64,000 nt of DNA from Leptidea sinapis (Eukaryota; Arthropoda; Insecta; Lepidoptera; Pieridae). Where the stretch lies: positions 124,001-188,000 of the forward strand of contig NC_066287.1 of the NCBI RefSeq assembly GCF_905404315.1, written 5' to 3'. Of this stretch, positions 38,990 to 52,500 are shown piece by piece. Within the stretch, counting starts at the first letter, position 1. Each line of letters opens with the position of its first letter. The notes under the pieces are model-generated. The model made no database searches. It saw only the letters and a list, made by a program, of their open reading frames with translations, and was not told the DNA's origin. The position numbers and the translations under genes were made by a program.

Positions 38990-40500
38990 GATTTCAAAAA
39001 TGATCAAAAAATAGTTCTCTGCACCCTCGAGAACCTCGGACACGATATCCATATTGCTGAAATCATAATTTTGCGCGGCTTCCATCTCGGATTTAAAAAT
39101 GATCCCCCAGTTCCCGAAGGTGCAGAGAACTCTGCACCTTCGGGAACCTCGGACACGATATCCATATTGCTGAAATGATAGTTTTGTGCGGCGGCCATTT
39201 TGGATTTCAAAAATGATTACAGAATCGTTCTATGCACCCACGAAAACCTCGGACACGATATCCATATTGCTGAAAACATAATTGTGTGCGGCAGCCCTCA
39301 TGAATTTGAAATATGATCACAGAATTGTTCTCTGCACCCTCGAGAATCTCGGCCACGATAACCATATTGCTGAAATCATAATTTTGCGCGGCGGCCATCT
39401 CGGATTTAAAAATGATCCCAAAGTTGTTCTCGACACCTTCGAGAACCTCGGACACGATATCCATATTGCTGAAATCATAGTTTTGTGCGGCAGCCCTCTT
39501 GGATTTGAAATATGATCACAGAATTGTTCTCTGCACCCTCGAGAACCTCGGCCACGATATCCATTTTGCTGAAATCATAATTTTGCGGGGCAGCCGTCTC
39601 GGATTTTAAAATGATCCCAAAGTTGTTCTCTGCACCTTAGAGAACCTCGGACACAATATCCATATTGCTGAAATTATAATTTTCTGCAGCGGCCATCTTG
39701 GATTATAAAAATGATCCCAGAATCATTCTGTGCACCTTCGAGAACCTCGGATACGATACCCATAATGTTGTTTTCATAATTTTGTGCGGTGGCCATCTAC
39801 GTTTTCAAAAATGATCCCAAAATCGTTCTCTGCTTCCTCGTTAACCTTGGACACGATATCCATATTGCTGAAAACATAATTGTGTGTGGCAGCCATCTTG
39901 GATTTGTAAAATGATCACAAATCGTTCTCTGCACCCTCGTTAACCTCGGACACGATATCCATATTGCTGAAATCAAAATTTTGTGCGGCGGCCATCTTGG
40001 ATTTCAAAAATGTTCACAAAATCGTTCTCTGCACACTCGAGAACCTCGGACACGATATCAATATTGCTGAAAACATAATTGTGTGCGGCAGCCCTCTTGG
40101 ATTTGAAATATGGTCACAGAATTGTTCTCTGCACCCTCGAGAAGCTCGGCCACGATAACCATATTGCTGAAATCATAATTTTTCGCGGCGGCCATCTCGG
40201 ATTTAAAAATGATGCCATAGTTGTTCTCTGCACCTTCGAGAACCTTGGACACGATATCCATATTGCTGAAATTATAATTTTATACGGCGGCCATCTTGGA
40301 TTACAAAAATTATCGTAAAATCATTCTCTGCACCTTCGAGAACCTCGTATACGATACCCATAATGATGTGATTATAATTTTGTGTGGTGGCCATCTTCGT
40401 TTTCAAAACTGATCCCAAAATTGTTCTCTGCACCCTCGTGAACCTCGGACGCGATATCCATATTGCTGAAAACATAATTGTGTGTGGCAGCCATATTGGA
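38990..40500 (+). repeat. B-specific ~1.5-kb replacement (2,009-bp spaced copy)
   Basis: The sequence to about 38,985 follows A at offset 15,592. The next 1.5 kb instead repeats B itself at a spacing of 2,009 bp, carrying the hairpin a second time, then returns to A at offset 15,813 (A position 24,66x). B therefore lacks the counterpart of A 23.5-24.65 kb, which C retains at 54.1-55.2 kb. The right junction lies at about 40,485-40,508, where AATTGTGTGTGGCAGCC (22.8-kb type) runs into AAAAAGTATCACAG (24.7-kb type). Confidence 0.78.
39110..39147. repeat. Perfect 18-bp inverted repeat (hairpin), second copy in B
   Basis: Same arms and spacer as at 37,101, displaced by 2,009 bp and carried along by the B-specific duplication. 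Confidence 0.93.
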
Positions 40501-43500
40501 TTTCAAAAAGTATCACAGAATTATTCTCTGCACCCTCGAGAACCTCGGACACGATATTCATATTGCTGAAAACATAATTGTATGTAGCAGCCATCTTGGA
40601 TTTCAAAAATTATCACAGAATTGTTCTCTGCACTCTCGAGATTCTTGGACACGATATCCATATTGCTGAAATCATAATTTTTTGCGGCGGCAATATTGGA
40701 TTTCAAAAATGATCACAAAATCATTCTCTGCAGCCTCGAGAACCTCGGACACGATATCCATATTGCTAAAATCATAGTTTTGTGCGGCGGCCATCATGGA
40801 TTTAAAAATGTTACCAAAATTGTTGTCTGCACCCTCATGAACCCCGGACACGATATCCATATTGCTGAAATCATAATTTGGTGCGGCGGCCATCTTGGAT
40901 TTCAAAAATGATCACAAAATCGTTCTCTGCACCCTCGAGAACCTCGTACACGATATCCATATTGCTAAAAACATAATTGTATGCGGCAATCCTCTTGGAT
41001 TTAAAAATGATCCCAAAGTTGTTCTCTGCACCTTCGAGAACCTCGGACACGATATCCATATTGCTGAAATCATACTTTTGTGCGGCGGCCATCTTGGATT
41101 TCAAAAATGATCCCAAAGTGGTTCTCTGCACCTTCGAGAACCTCGGACACGATATCCATATTGCTGAAATCATAGTTTTGTGCGGCGGCCATCTTGGATT
41201 TCAAAAATGATTACAGAATCGTTCTATGCACCCACGAGGGCCTCGGATACTATACACATATTGTTGTTATCATAGTTTTGTGCGGCGGCCATCTCGGTTT
41301 TCAAAAATAATTACAAAATCGTTCTCTGCACCTTCGAGAACCTCGGACACGATATCCATATTGCCGAAATTATAATTTTATGCGGCGGCTATCTTGGATT
41401 TAAAATAAGATCACAAAATCGTTCTCTGCACCCTCGAGAACCTGAATACGATACCCATAATGTTGTCATCATAAACTTGCGCGGCGGCCATCTTGGATTT
41501 CAAAAATGATCCCAAAATCATTCTTTGCACCCTCGTGAATCTCGGACAAGATATCCATATTGCTGAAATCATATTTTTTACGGCGGCCATCTTGGATTTC
41601 AAATATGATCACAAAATCGTTCTCTGCACCCTCGAGAACCTGAATACGAAACCCATATTTTTGTAATCATAATCATGCGCAGCGGCCATCTTCGATTTCA
41701 AAAATGATCCCAAAATTGTTCTCTGCACCCTCGAGAACTTTGGCCTCGATATCCATATTGCTGAAATCAAAATTTTGTGCGGCTGCCATATTGGATTTCA
41801 AAAATGTTCCCAGAATCATTCTCTGCACCTTCGAGAACCTCGGATACGATACCCATAATGTTGTAATCATAATTTTGTGCGGTGGCCATCTTCGTATTCA
41901 AAAATGATCCCAAAATTGTACTCTGCACCTCGGACACGATATCCATATTGCTGAAAACATAGTTGTTTGTGGCAGCCATATTGGATTTCAAAAAGTATCA
42001 CAGAATTATTCTCTGCACCCTCGAGAACCTCGGACACGATATTCATATTGCTGAAAACATAATTGTATGTAGCAGCCATCTTGGATTTCAAAAATTATCA
42101 CAGAATTGTTCTCTGCACTCTCGAGATTCTTGGACACGATATCCATATTGCTGAAATCATAATTTTTTGCGGCGGCAATATTGGATTTCAAAAATGATCA
42201 CAAAATCATTCTCTGCAGCCTCGAGAACCTCGGACACGATATCCATATTGCTAAAATCATAGTTTTGTGCGGCGGCCATCATGGATTTAAAAATGATATC
42301 AAAATTGTTGTCTGCACCCTCATGAACCCCGGACACGATATCCATATTGCTGAAATCATAATTTTGTGCGGCGGCCATCTTGGATTTCAAAAATGATCAC
42401 AAAATCGTTCTCTGCACCCTCGAGAACCTCGTACACGATATCCATATTGCTAAAAACATAATTGTATGCGGCAGCCCTCTTGGATTTAAAAATGATCCCA
42501 AAGTTGTTCTCTGCACCTTCGAGAACCTCGGACACGATATCCATATTGCTGAAATCATACTTTTGTGCGGCGGCCATCTTGGATTTCAAAAATGATCCCA
42601 AAGTTGTTCTCTGCACCTTCGAGAACCTCGGACACGATATCCATATTGCTGAAATCATAGTTTTGTGCGGCGGCCATCTTGAATTTCAAAAATGATTACA
42701 GAATCGTTCTATGCACCCACGAGGGCCTCGGATACTATACACATATTGTTGTTATCATAGTTTTGTGCGGCGGCCATCTCGGTTTTCAAAAATAATTACA
42801 AAATCGTTCTCTGCACCTTCGAGAACCTCGGATACGATATCCATATTGCCGAAATTATAATTTTATGCGGCGGCTATCTTGGATTTTAAATATGATCACA
42901 AAATCGTTCTCTGCACCCTCGAGAACCTGAATACGATACCCATAATGTTGTCATCATAAACTTGCGCGGCGGCCATCTTGGATTTCAAAAATGATCCCAA
43001 AATCATTCTTTGCACCCTCGTGAATCTCGGACAAGATATCCATATTGCTGAAATCATATTTTGTACGGCGGCCATCTTGGATTTCAAATATGATCACAAA
43101 ATCGTTCTCTGCACCCTCGAGAACCTGAATACGAAACCCATATTTTTGTAATCATAATCTTGCGCAGCGGCCATCTTCGATTTCAAAAATTATCCCATAA
43201 TTGTTCTCTCCACCCTCGAGAACTTTGAACTCGATATCCATATTGCTGAAATCATAATTTTGCGTGGCTGCCATATTGCATTTCAAAAATGTTCCCAAAA
43301 TCATTCTCTGCACCTTCCAGAACCTCGTATACGATTTCCATAATGTTTTAATTATAATTTTGTTCGGTGGCCATCTTCGTTTTCAAAAATGATCCCAAAA
43401 TAGTTCTCTGCACCCTAGTGAACCTCGGTCACAATATCCATATTGATGAAAACAAAATTGTGTGTGGCAGCCATTTTTGATTTCAGAAATTATCACAGAA

Positions 43501-46500
43501 TTGTTCTCTGCACCCACGAGAACCTCGGACACGATATCCATATTGCTGAAATCATAATTGTGTGCGGCAGTCCTCTTGGATTTGAAATATGATCACAGAA
43601 TTGTTCTCTGCACCCTCGAGAACCACGGCCACGATATCCATTTTGCTGAAATCATAATTTTGCGCGGCAGCCGTCTCGGATTTAAAAATGATCCCAAAGT
43701 TGTTCTCTGCACCTTCGAGAACCTCGGACACAATATCCATATTGCTGAATTTATAATTTTCTGCAGCGGCCATCTTGGATTATAAAAATGATCCCAGAAT
43801 CATTCTGTGCACCTTCGAGAACCTCGGATACGATACTCATAATGTTGTTATCATAATTTTGTGCGGTGGCCATCTACGATTTCAAAAATGATCCCAAAAT
43901 CGTTCTCTGCACCCTGGTTAACCTTGGACACGATATCCATATTGCTGAAAACATAATTGTGTGAGGCAGCCATCTTGGATTTCTAAAATGATCACAAATC
44001 GTTCTCTGCACCCTCGAGATCCTCGGACACGATATCCATATTGCTGAAATCATAATTTTGTGCGGCGGCCATCTTGGATTTCAAAAATGTTCACAAAATC
44101 GTTCTCTGCACCCTCGAGAACCTCGGACACGATATCCATATTGCTGAAATCATAATTTTGTGCGGCGGCCATCTTGGATTTCAAAAATGATCACAAATCG
44201 TTCTCTGCACCCTCGTTAACCTCGGACACGATATCCATATTGCTGAATACATAATTGTGTGTGGCAGCCATCTTGGATTTCACAATGATCACAGCATTGT
44301 TCTCTGCACCCTCGAGAACCTCAGACACGATATCCATATTGCTGAAATCATAATTTTGTGCGGCGGCCATCTTGGATTTCAAAAATTATCACAGAATTGT
44401 TCTCTGCACTCTCGAGATTCTTGGACACGATATCCATATTGCTGAAATCATAATTTTTTGCGGCGGCAATATTGGATTTCAAAAATGATCACAAAATCAT
44501 TCTCTGCAGCCTCGAGAACCTCGGACACGATATCCATATTGCTAAAATCATAGTTTTGTGCGGCGGCCATCACGGATTTAAAAATGTTACCAAAATTGTT
44601 GTCTGCACCCTCATGAACCCCGGACACGATATCCATATTGCTGAAATCATAATTTTGTGCGGCGGCCATCTTGGATTTCAAAAATGATCACAAAATCGTT
44701 CTCTGCACCCTCGAGAACCTCGTACACGATATCCATATTGCTAAAAACATAATTGTATGCGGCAGCCCTCTTGGATTTAAAAATGATCCCAAAGTTGTTC
44801 TCTGCACCTTCGAGAACCTCGGACACGATATCCATATTGCTGAAATCATACTTTTGTGCGGCGGCCATCTTGGATTTCAAAAATGATCCCAAAGTTGTTC
44901 TCTGCACCTTCGAGAACCTTGGACACGATATCCATATTGCTGAAATCATAGTTTTGTGCGGCGGCCATCTTGGATTTCAAAAATGATTACAGAATCGTTC
45001 TATGCACCCACGAGGGCCTCGGATACTATACACATATTGTTGTTATCATAGTTTTGTGCGGCGGCCATCTCGGTTTTCAAAAATAATTACAAAATCGTTC
45101 TCTGCACCTTCGAGAACCTCGGACACGATATCCATATTGCCGAAATTATAATTTTATGCGGCGGCTATCTTGGATTTTAAATATGATCACAAAATCGTTC
45201 TCTGCACCCTCGAGAACCTGAATACGATACCCATAATGTTGTCATCATAAACTTGCGCGGCGGCCATCTTGGATTTCAAAAATGATCCCAAAATCATTCT
45301 TTGCACCCTCGTGAATCTCGGACAAGATATCCATATTGCTGAAATCATATTTTGTACGGCGGCCATCTTGGATTTCAAATATGATCACAAAATCGTTCTC
45401 TGCACCCTCGAGAACCTGAATACGAAACCCATATTTTTGTAATCATAATCTTGCGCAGCGGCCATCTTCGATTTCAAAAATTATCCCAAAATTGTTCTCT
45501 CCACCCTCGAGAATTTTGAACTCGATATCCATATTGCTGAAATCATAATTTTGCGTGGCTGCCATATTGCATTTCAAAAATGTTCCCAAAATCATTCTCT
45601 GCACCTTCCAGAACCTCGTATACGATTTCCATAATGTTTTAATTATAATATTGTTCGGTGGCCATCTTCGTTTTCAAAAATGATCCCAAAATAGTTCTCT
45701 GCACCCTAGTGAACCTCGGTCACAATATCCATATTGATGAAAACAAAATTGTGTGTGGCAGCCATTTTTGATTTCAGAAATTATCACAGAATTGTTCTCT
45801 GCACCCACGAGAACCTCGGACACGATATCCATATTGCTGAAATCATAATTGTGTGCGGCAGTCCTCTTGGATTTGAAATATGATCACAGAATTGTTCTCT
45901 GCACCCTCGAGAACCACGGCCACGATATCCATTTTGCTGAAATCATAATTTTGCGCGGCAGCCGTCTCGGATTTAAAAATGATCCCAAAGTTGTTCTCTG
46001 CACCTTCGAGAACCTCGGACACAATATCCATATTGCTGAATTTATAATTTTCTGCAGCGGCCATCTTGGATTATAAAAATGATCCCAGAATCATTCTGTG
46101 CACCTTCGAGAACCTCGGATACGATACTCATAATGTTGTTATCATAATTTTGTGCGGTGGCCATCTACGTTTTCAAAAATGATCCCAAAATCGTTCTCTG
46201 CACCCTGGTTAACCTTGGACACGATATCCATATTGCTGAAAACATAATTGTGTGAGGCAGCCATCTTGGATTTATAAAATGATCACAAATCGTTCTCTGC
46301 ACCCTCGAGATCCTCGGACACGATATCCATACTGCTGAAATCATAATTTTTTGCGGCGGCCATCTTGGATTTCAAAAATGATCACCAAAACATTCTCTGC
46401 AGCCTCGAGAACCTCGGACACGATATCCATATTGCTAAAAACATAATTGAGTGCGGCAGCCCTCTTGGATTTGAAATATGATCACAGAATTAATCTCTGC

Positions 46501-49500
46501 GCCCTCGAGAACCTCGGCCACGATATCCATATTGCTGAAATCATAATTTTGCGCGGCGGCCATCTCGGATTTAAAAATGATCCCAAAGTTGTTCTCTACA
46601 CCTTCGAGAACCTCGGACACGATATCGATATTGCTGAAATCATACTTTTGTGCGGCGGCCATCTTGGATTTCAAAAATGATTACAGAATCGTTCTCTGCA
46701 CCCAAGAGAGCCTCGGATACTATAACCATATTGTTGTTATCATAGTTTTGTGCGGCGGCCATCTCGGTTTTCAAAAATAATTACAAAATTGTTCTCTGCA
46801 CCATCGAGAACCTAGGACACGATATCCATATTGCTGAAATTATAATTTTATGCGGCGGCCATCTTGGATTTCAAAAATTATCGCAAAATAATAATCTGCA
46901 CCCTCGAGAACCTCGGACACGATATCCATATTGCTGAAATCATATTTTGTACGGCGGCCGTCTTGGATTTCGAATATGATCACAAAATCGTTCTCTGCAC
47001 CCTCGAGAACCTGAATACGATACCCATTATGTTTTCATCATAATCTTGCGCGGCGGCCATCTTGGATTTCAAAAATTATCCCAAAATCATTCTTTGCACC
47101 CTCGTGAATCTCGGACAAGATATCCATATTGCTGAAATCATAATTTTGTGCGGCGGCCAACTTGGATTTAAAAAATGATCACAAAATCGTTCTGTGTACT
47201 CTCGAGAACCTCGGATACGATACCCATATTTTTGTGATCATAATCTTGCGCAGCGGCCATCTTCGATTTCAATAATGATCTCAAAATTGTTCTCTGCACC
47301 CTCGAGATTTTTGGACTCGATATCCTTATTGCTGAAATCAAAATTTTGCGCGGCTTCCATATTGGATTTCAAAAATGTTCCCAAAATCATTCTCTGCACC
47401 TTTGAGAACCTCGGATACGATACCCATAATGTTGTTATTATAATTTTGTTCGGTGGCCATCTTCGTTTTCAAAAATGATCCCAAAATTGTTCTCTGCACC
47501 CTCGAGAACCTCGGACAAGATATCCATATTGCTAAAATCATAATTTTGTGCGGCGGCCATCTTGGATTTCAAAAATGATCAAAAAATCGTACTCTGCACC
47601 CTCGAAAACCTCGGACACGATATCCATATTGCTGGAAACATAAGTGTGTGCGGCAGCCCTCTTGGATTTGAAATATGATCGCAGAATTGTTCTCTGCACC
47701 CTCGAGAACCTCGGCCACGATATCCATATTGCTGAAATCATAATTTTGCGCGGCGGCCATCTCGAATTTAAAAATGATACCAAAGTTGTTCTCTGCACCT
47801 TCGAGAACCTTGGACACGATATCCATATTGCTGAAATCATTGTTTTGTGCGGCGGCCATCTTGGATTTGAAAAATGATTACAGAATCATTCTCTGCACCC
47901 ACGAGAGCCACGGATACGATAACCATATTGTTGTTATCTTAGTTTTGCGCGGCGGCCATCTCGGTTTTCAAAAATAATAACAAAATCGTTCTCTGCACCT
48001 TCGAGAACCTCGGACACGATATCCATACTGCTGAAATCATAATTTTGCGCGGCCGCCATCTTGGATTTCAAAAATGTTCCCAAATCATTCTCTGCACCTT
48101 TGAGAACTTCGGATACAATACCCATAATGTTCTGATTATAATTAAGTGCGGTGGCCATCTTCGTTTTCAAAAATGATCCCAAAATTGTTCTCTGCACCCT
48201 CGAGAACTTTGGACTCGATATCCAGATTGCTGAAATCATAATTTTGCGCGCCTGCCCTATTGGATTTCAAAAATGTTGTAATTATAATTTTGTTCAGAGG
48301 CCATCTTCGTTTTCAAAAATGATCCCAAAATTGTTCTCTGCACCCTAGTGAACCACGGAGACGATATCCATATTGCTGAAATCATAATTTTGCGCGGCTT
48401 CCATCTCGGATTTAAAAATGATCCCCCAGTTGTTCTCTGCACCTTCGAGAACCTCGGACACGATATCCATATTGCTGAAATCATAGTTATGTGCGGCGGC
48501 CATTTTGGATTTCAAAAATTATTACAGAATCGTTCTATGCACCCACGAAAACCTCGGACACGATATCCATATTGCTGAAAACATAATTGTGTGCGGCAGC
48601 CCTCATGAATTTGAAATATGATCACAGAATTGTTCTCTGCACCCTCGAGAAGCTCGACCACGATACCCATATTGCTGAAATCATAATTTTGCGCGGCGGC
48701 CATCTCGGATTTAAAAATGATCCCAAAGTTGTTCTCTGCACCTTCGAGAACCTTGGACACGATATCCATATTGCTGAAATCATAGTTTTGTGCGGCAGCC
48801 CTCTTGGATTTGAAATATGATCACAGAATTGTTCTCTGCACCCTCGAGAACCTCGGCCACGATATCCATTTTGCTGAAGTCATAATTTTGCGGGGCAGCC
48901 GTCTCGGATTTAAAAATGATCCCAAAGTTGTTCTCTGCACCTTCGAGAACCTCGGATACGATACCCATAATGTTGTTATCATAATTTTGTGCGGTGGCCA
49001 TCTACGTTTTCAAAAATGATCCCAAAATCGTTCTCTGCTTCCTCGTTAACCTTGGACCCGATATCCATATTGCTGAAAACATAATTGTGTGTGGCAGCCA
49101 TCTTGGATTTCTAAAATGATCACAAATCGTTCTCTGCACCCTCGTTAACCTCGGACACGATATCCATATTGCTGAAATCAAAATTTTGTGCGGCGGCCAT
49201 CTTGGATTTCAAAAATGTTCACAAAATCGTTCTCTGCACCCACGAGAACCTCGGACACGATATCCATATTGCTGAAATCATAATTGTGTGCGGCAGCCCT
49301 CTTGGATGTGAAATATGATCACAGAATTGTTCTCTGCACCCTCGAGAACCTCGGCCACGATATCCATTTTGCTGAAATCATAATTTTGCGCGGCAGCCGT
49401 CTCGGATTTAAAAATGATCCCAAAGTTGTTCTCTGCACCCTCGAGAAACTCGGACACGATATCCATATTGCTGAAAACATAATTGTGTGCGGCAGCCCTC

Positions 49501-52500
49501 ATGAATTTGAAATATGATCACAGAATTGTTCTCTGCACCCTCGAGAAGCTTGGCCACGATAACCATATTGCTCAAATCATAATTTTGCGCGGCGGCCATC
49601 TCGGATTTAAAAATGATCCCAAAGTTGTTCTCTGCACCTTCGAGAACCTCGGACACGATATCCATATTGCTGAAATCATAGTTTTGTGCGGCGGCTATCT
49701 TGGATTTCAAAAATGATTACAGAATCGTTCTATGCACCCACCAGGGCCTCGGATACTATACCCATATTGTTGTTATCATAGTTTTGTGCGGCGGCCATCT
49801 CGGTTTTCAAAAATAATTACAAAATCGTTCTCTGCACCTTCGAGAACCTCGGACACGATATCCATATTGCTGAAATTATAATTTTATGCGGCGGCCATCT
49901 TGGATTTCAAAAATGATCACAAAATCGTTCTGTGTACTCTCGAGAACCTCGGATACGATACCCATATTTTGTGATCATAATCTTGCGCAGCGGCCATCTT
50001 CGATTTCAAAAATGATCCCAAAATTGTTCTCTGCACCCTCGAGATCTTTGGACTCGATATCCTTATTGCTGAAATCAAAATTTTGCGCGGCTGCCATATT
50101 GGATTTCGAAATTGTTCCCAAAATCATTCTCTGCACCTTTGAGAACCTCGGATACGATACCCATAATGTTGTAATTATAATTTTGTTCGGTGGCCATCTT
50201 CGTTTTCAAAAATGATCCCAAAATTGTTCTCTGCACCCTCGTGAACCTCGGACACGATATCCATATTGCTGAAAACATAATTGTGTGTGGCAGCCATATT
50301 GGATTTCAAAAATGATCAAAAAATAGTTCTCTGCACCCTCGAGAACCTCGGACACGATATCCATATTGCTGAAATCATAATTTTGCGCGGCTTCCATCTC
50401 GGATTTAAAAATGATCCCCCAGTTGTTCTCTGCACCTTCGGGAACCTCGGACACGATATCCATATTGCTGAAATCATAGTTTTGTGCGGCGGCCATCTTG
50501 GATTTCAAAAATGTTGTAATTATAATTTTGTTCAGTGGCCATCTTCGTTTTCAAAAATGATCCCAAAATTGTTCTCTGCACCCTAGTGAACCTCGGACTC
50601 GATATCGATATTGCTGAAAACATAATTTTGCGCGGCTGCCATATTGGATTTCAAAAATGTTGTAATTATAATATTGTTCAGAGGCCATCTTCGTTTTCAA
50701 AAATGATCCCAAAATTGTTCTCTGCACCCTAGTGAACCTCGGACACGATATCGATATTGCTGAAAACATAATTGTGTGTGGCATCCATTTTGATTTCAAA
50801 AATTATCACAGAATTCTTCTCTGCACCCTCGAGAACCTCGGACACGACATCCATATTGCTGAAATCATAATTTCGCGCGGCTTCCATCTCGGATTTAAAA
50901 ATGATCCAAAAGTTGTTCTCTGCACCTTCGAGTACCTCGGACACGATATCCATATTGCTGAAATCATAGTTTTGTGCGGCGGCCATCTTGGATGTGAAAT
51001 ATGATCACAGAATTGTTCTCTGCACCCTCGAGAACCTCGGCCACGATATCCATTTTGCTGAAATCATAATTTTGCGCGGCAGCCGTCTCGGATTTAAAAA
51101 TGATCCCAAAGTTGTTCTCTGCACCCTCGAGAAACTCGGACACGATATCCATATTGCTGAAAACATAATTGTGTGCGGCAGCCCTCATGAATTTGAAATA
51201 TGATCACAGAATTGTTCTCTGCACCCTCGAGAAGCTCGGCCACGATAACCATATTGCTCAAATCATAATTTTGCGCGGCGGCCATCTCGGATTTAAAAAT
51301 GATACCAAAGTTGTTCTCTGCACCTTCGAGAACCTCGGACAGGATATCCATATTGCTGAAATCATAGTTTTGTGCGGCGGCTATCTTGGATTTCAAAAAT
51401 GATTACAGAATCGTTCTATGCACCCACCAGGGCCTCGGATACTATACCCATATTGTTGTTATCATAGTTTTGTGCGGCGGCCATCTCGGTTTTCAAAAAT
51501 AATTACAAAATCGTTCTCTGCACCTTCGAGAACCTCGGACACGATATCCATATTGCTGAAATTATAATTTTATGCGGCGGCCATCTTGGATTTCAAAAAT
51601 TATCGCAAAAATAATAATCAGCACCCTCGAGAACCTCGGACACGATATCCATATTGCTGAAATCATATTTTGTACGGCGGCCATCTTGGATTTCAAATAT
51701 GATCACACAATCGTTCTCTGCACCCTCGAGAACCTGAATACGATACCCATAATGTTGTCATCATAATCTTGCGCGGCGGCCATCTTGGATTTCAAAAATG
51801 ATCCCAAAATCATTCTTTGCACCCTCGGGAATCTCGGACAAGATATCCATAATGCTGAAATCATAATTTTGTGCGGCGGCCATCTTGGATTTAAAAAATG
51901 ATCCCAAAATCATTCTTTGCGCCCTCGTGAAGCTCGGACAAGATATCCATATTGCTAAAATCATAATTTTGTGCGGCGGCCATCTTGGATTTCAAAAATG
52001 ATCAAAAAATAGTTCTCTGCACCCTCGAGAACCTCGGACACGATATCCATATTGCTGAAATCATAATTTTGCGCGTCTTCCATCTCGGATTTAAAAATGA
52101 TCCCCCAGTTGTTCTCTGCACCTTCGGGAACCTCGGACACGATATCCATATTGCTGAAATGATAGTTTTGTGCGGCGGCCATTTTGGATTTCAAAAATGA
52201 TTACAGAATCGTTCTATGCACCCACGAAAACCTCGGACACGATATCCATATTGCTGAAAACATAATTGTGTGCGGCAGCCCTCATGAATTTGAAATATGA
52301 TCACAGAATTGTTCTCTGCACCCTCGAGAATCTCGGCCACGATAACCATATTGCTGAAATCACAATTTTGCGCGGCGGCCATCTCGGATTTAAAAATGAT
52401 CCCAAAGTTGTTCTCGACACCTTCGAGAACCTCGGACACGATATCCATATTGCTGAAATCATAGTTTTGTGCGGCAGCCCTCTTGGATTTGAAATATGAT

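Larger units (their letters stand above)
31302..46308 (+). repeat. Higher-order superblock B (~15.0 kb)
   Basis: This is the second copy of the superblock, offset 15,592 from A over its first 7.6 kb. It differs from A by a local duplication (a second copy of about 37.1-38.5 kb at about 39.1-40.5 kb, spacing 2,009), a 10-bp loss near 41,925 (ACTCTGCACCTCGGACACG without the usual CCTCGTGAA), and lack of the ectopic segment found at the end of A. Base differences from A are scattered and rare. It contains only satellite. Confidence 0.85.
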
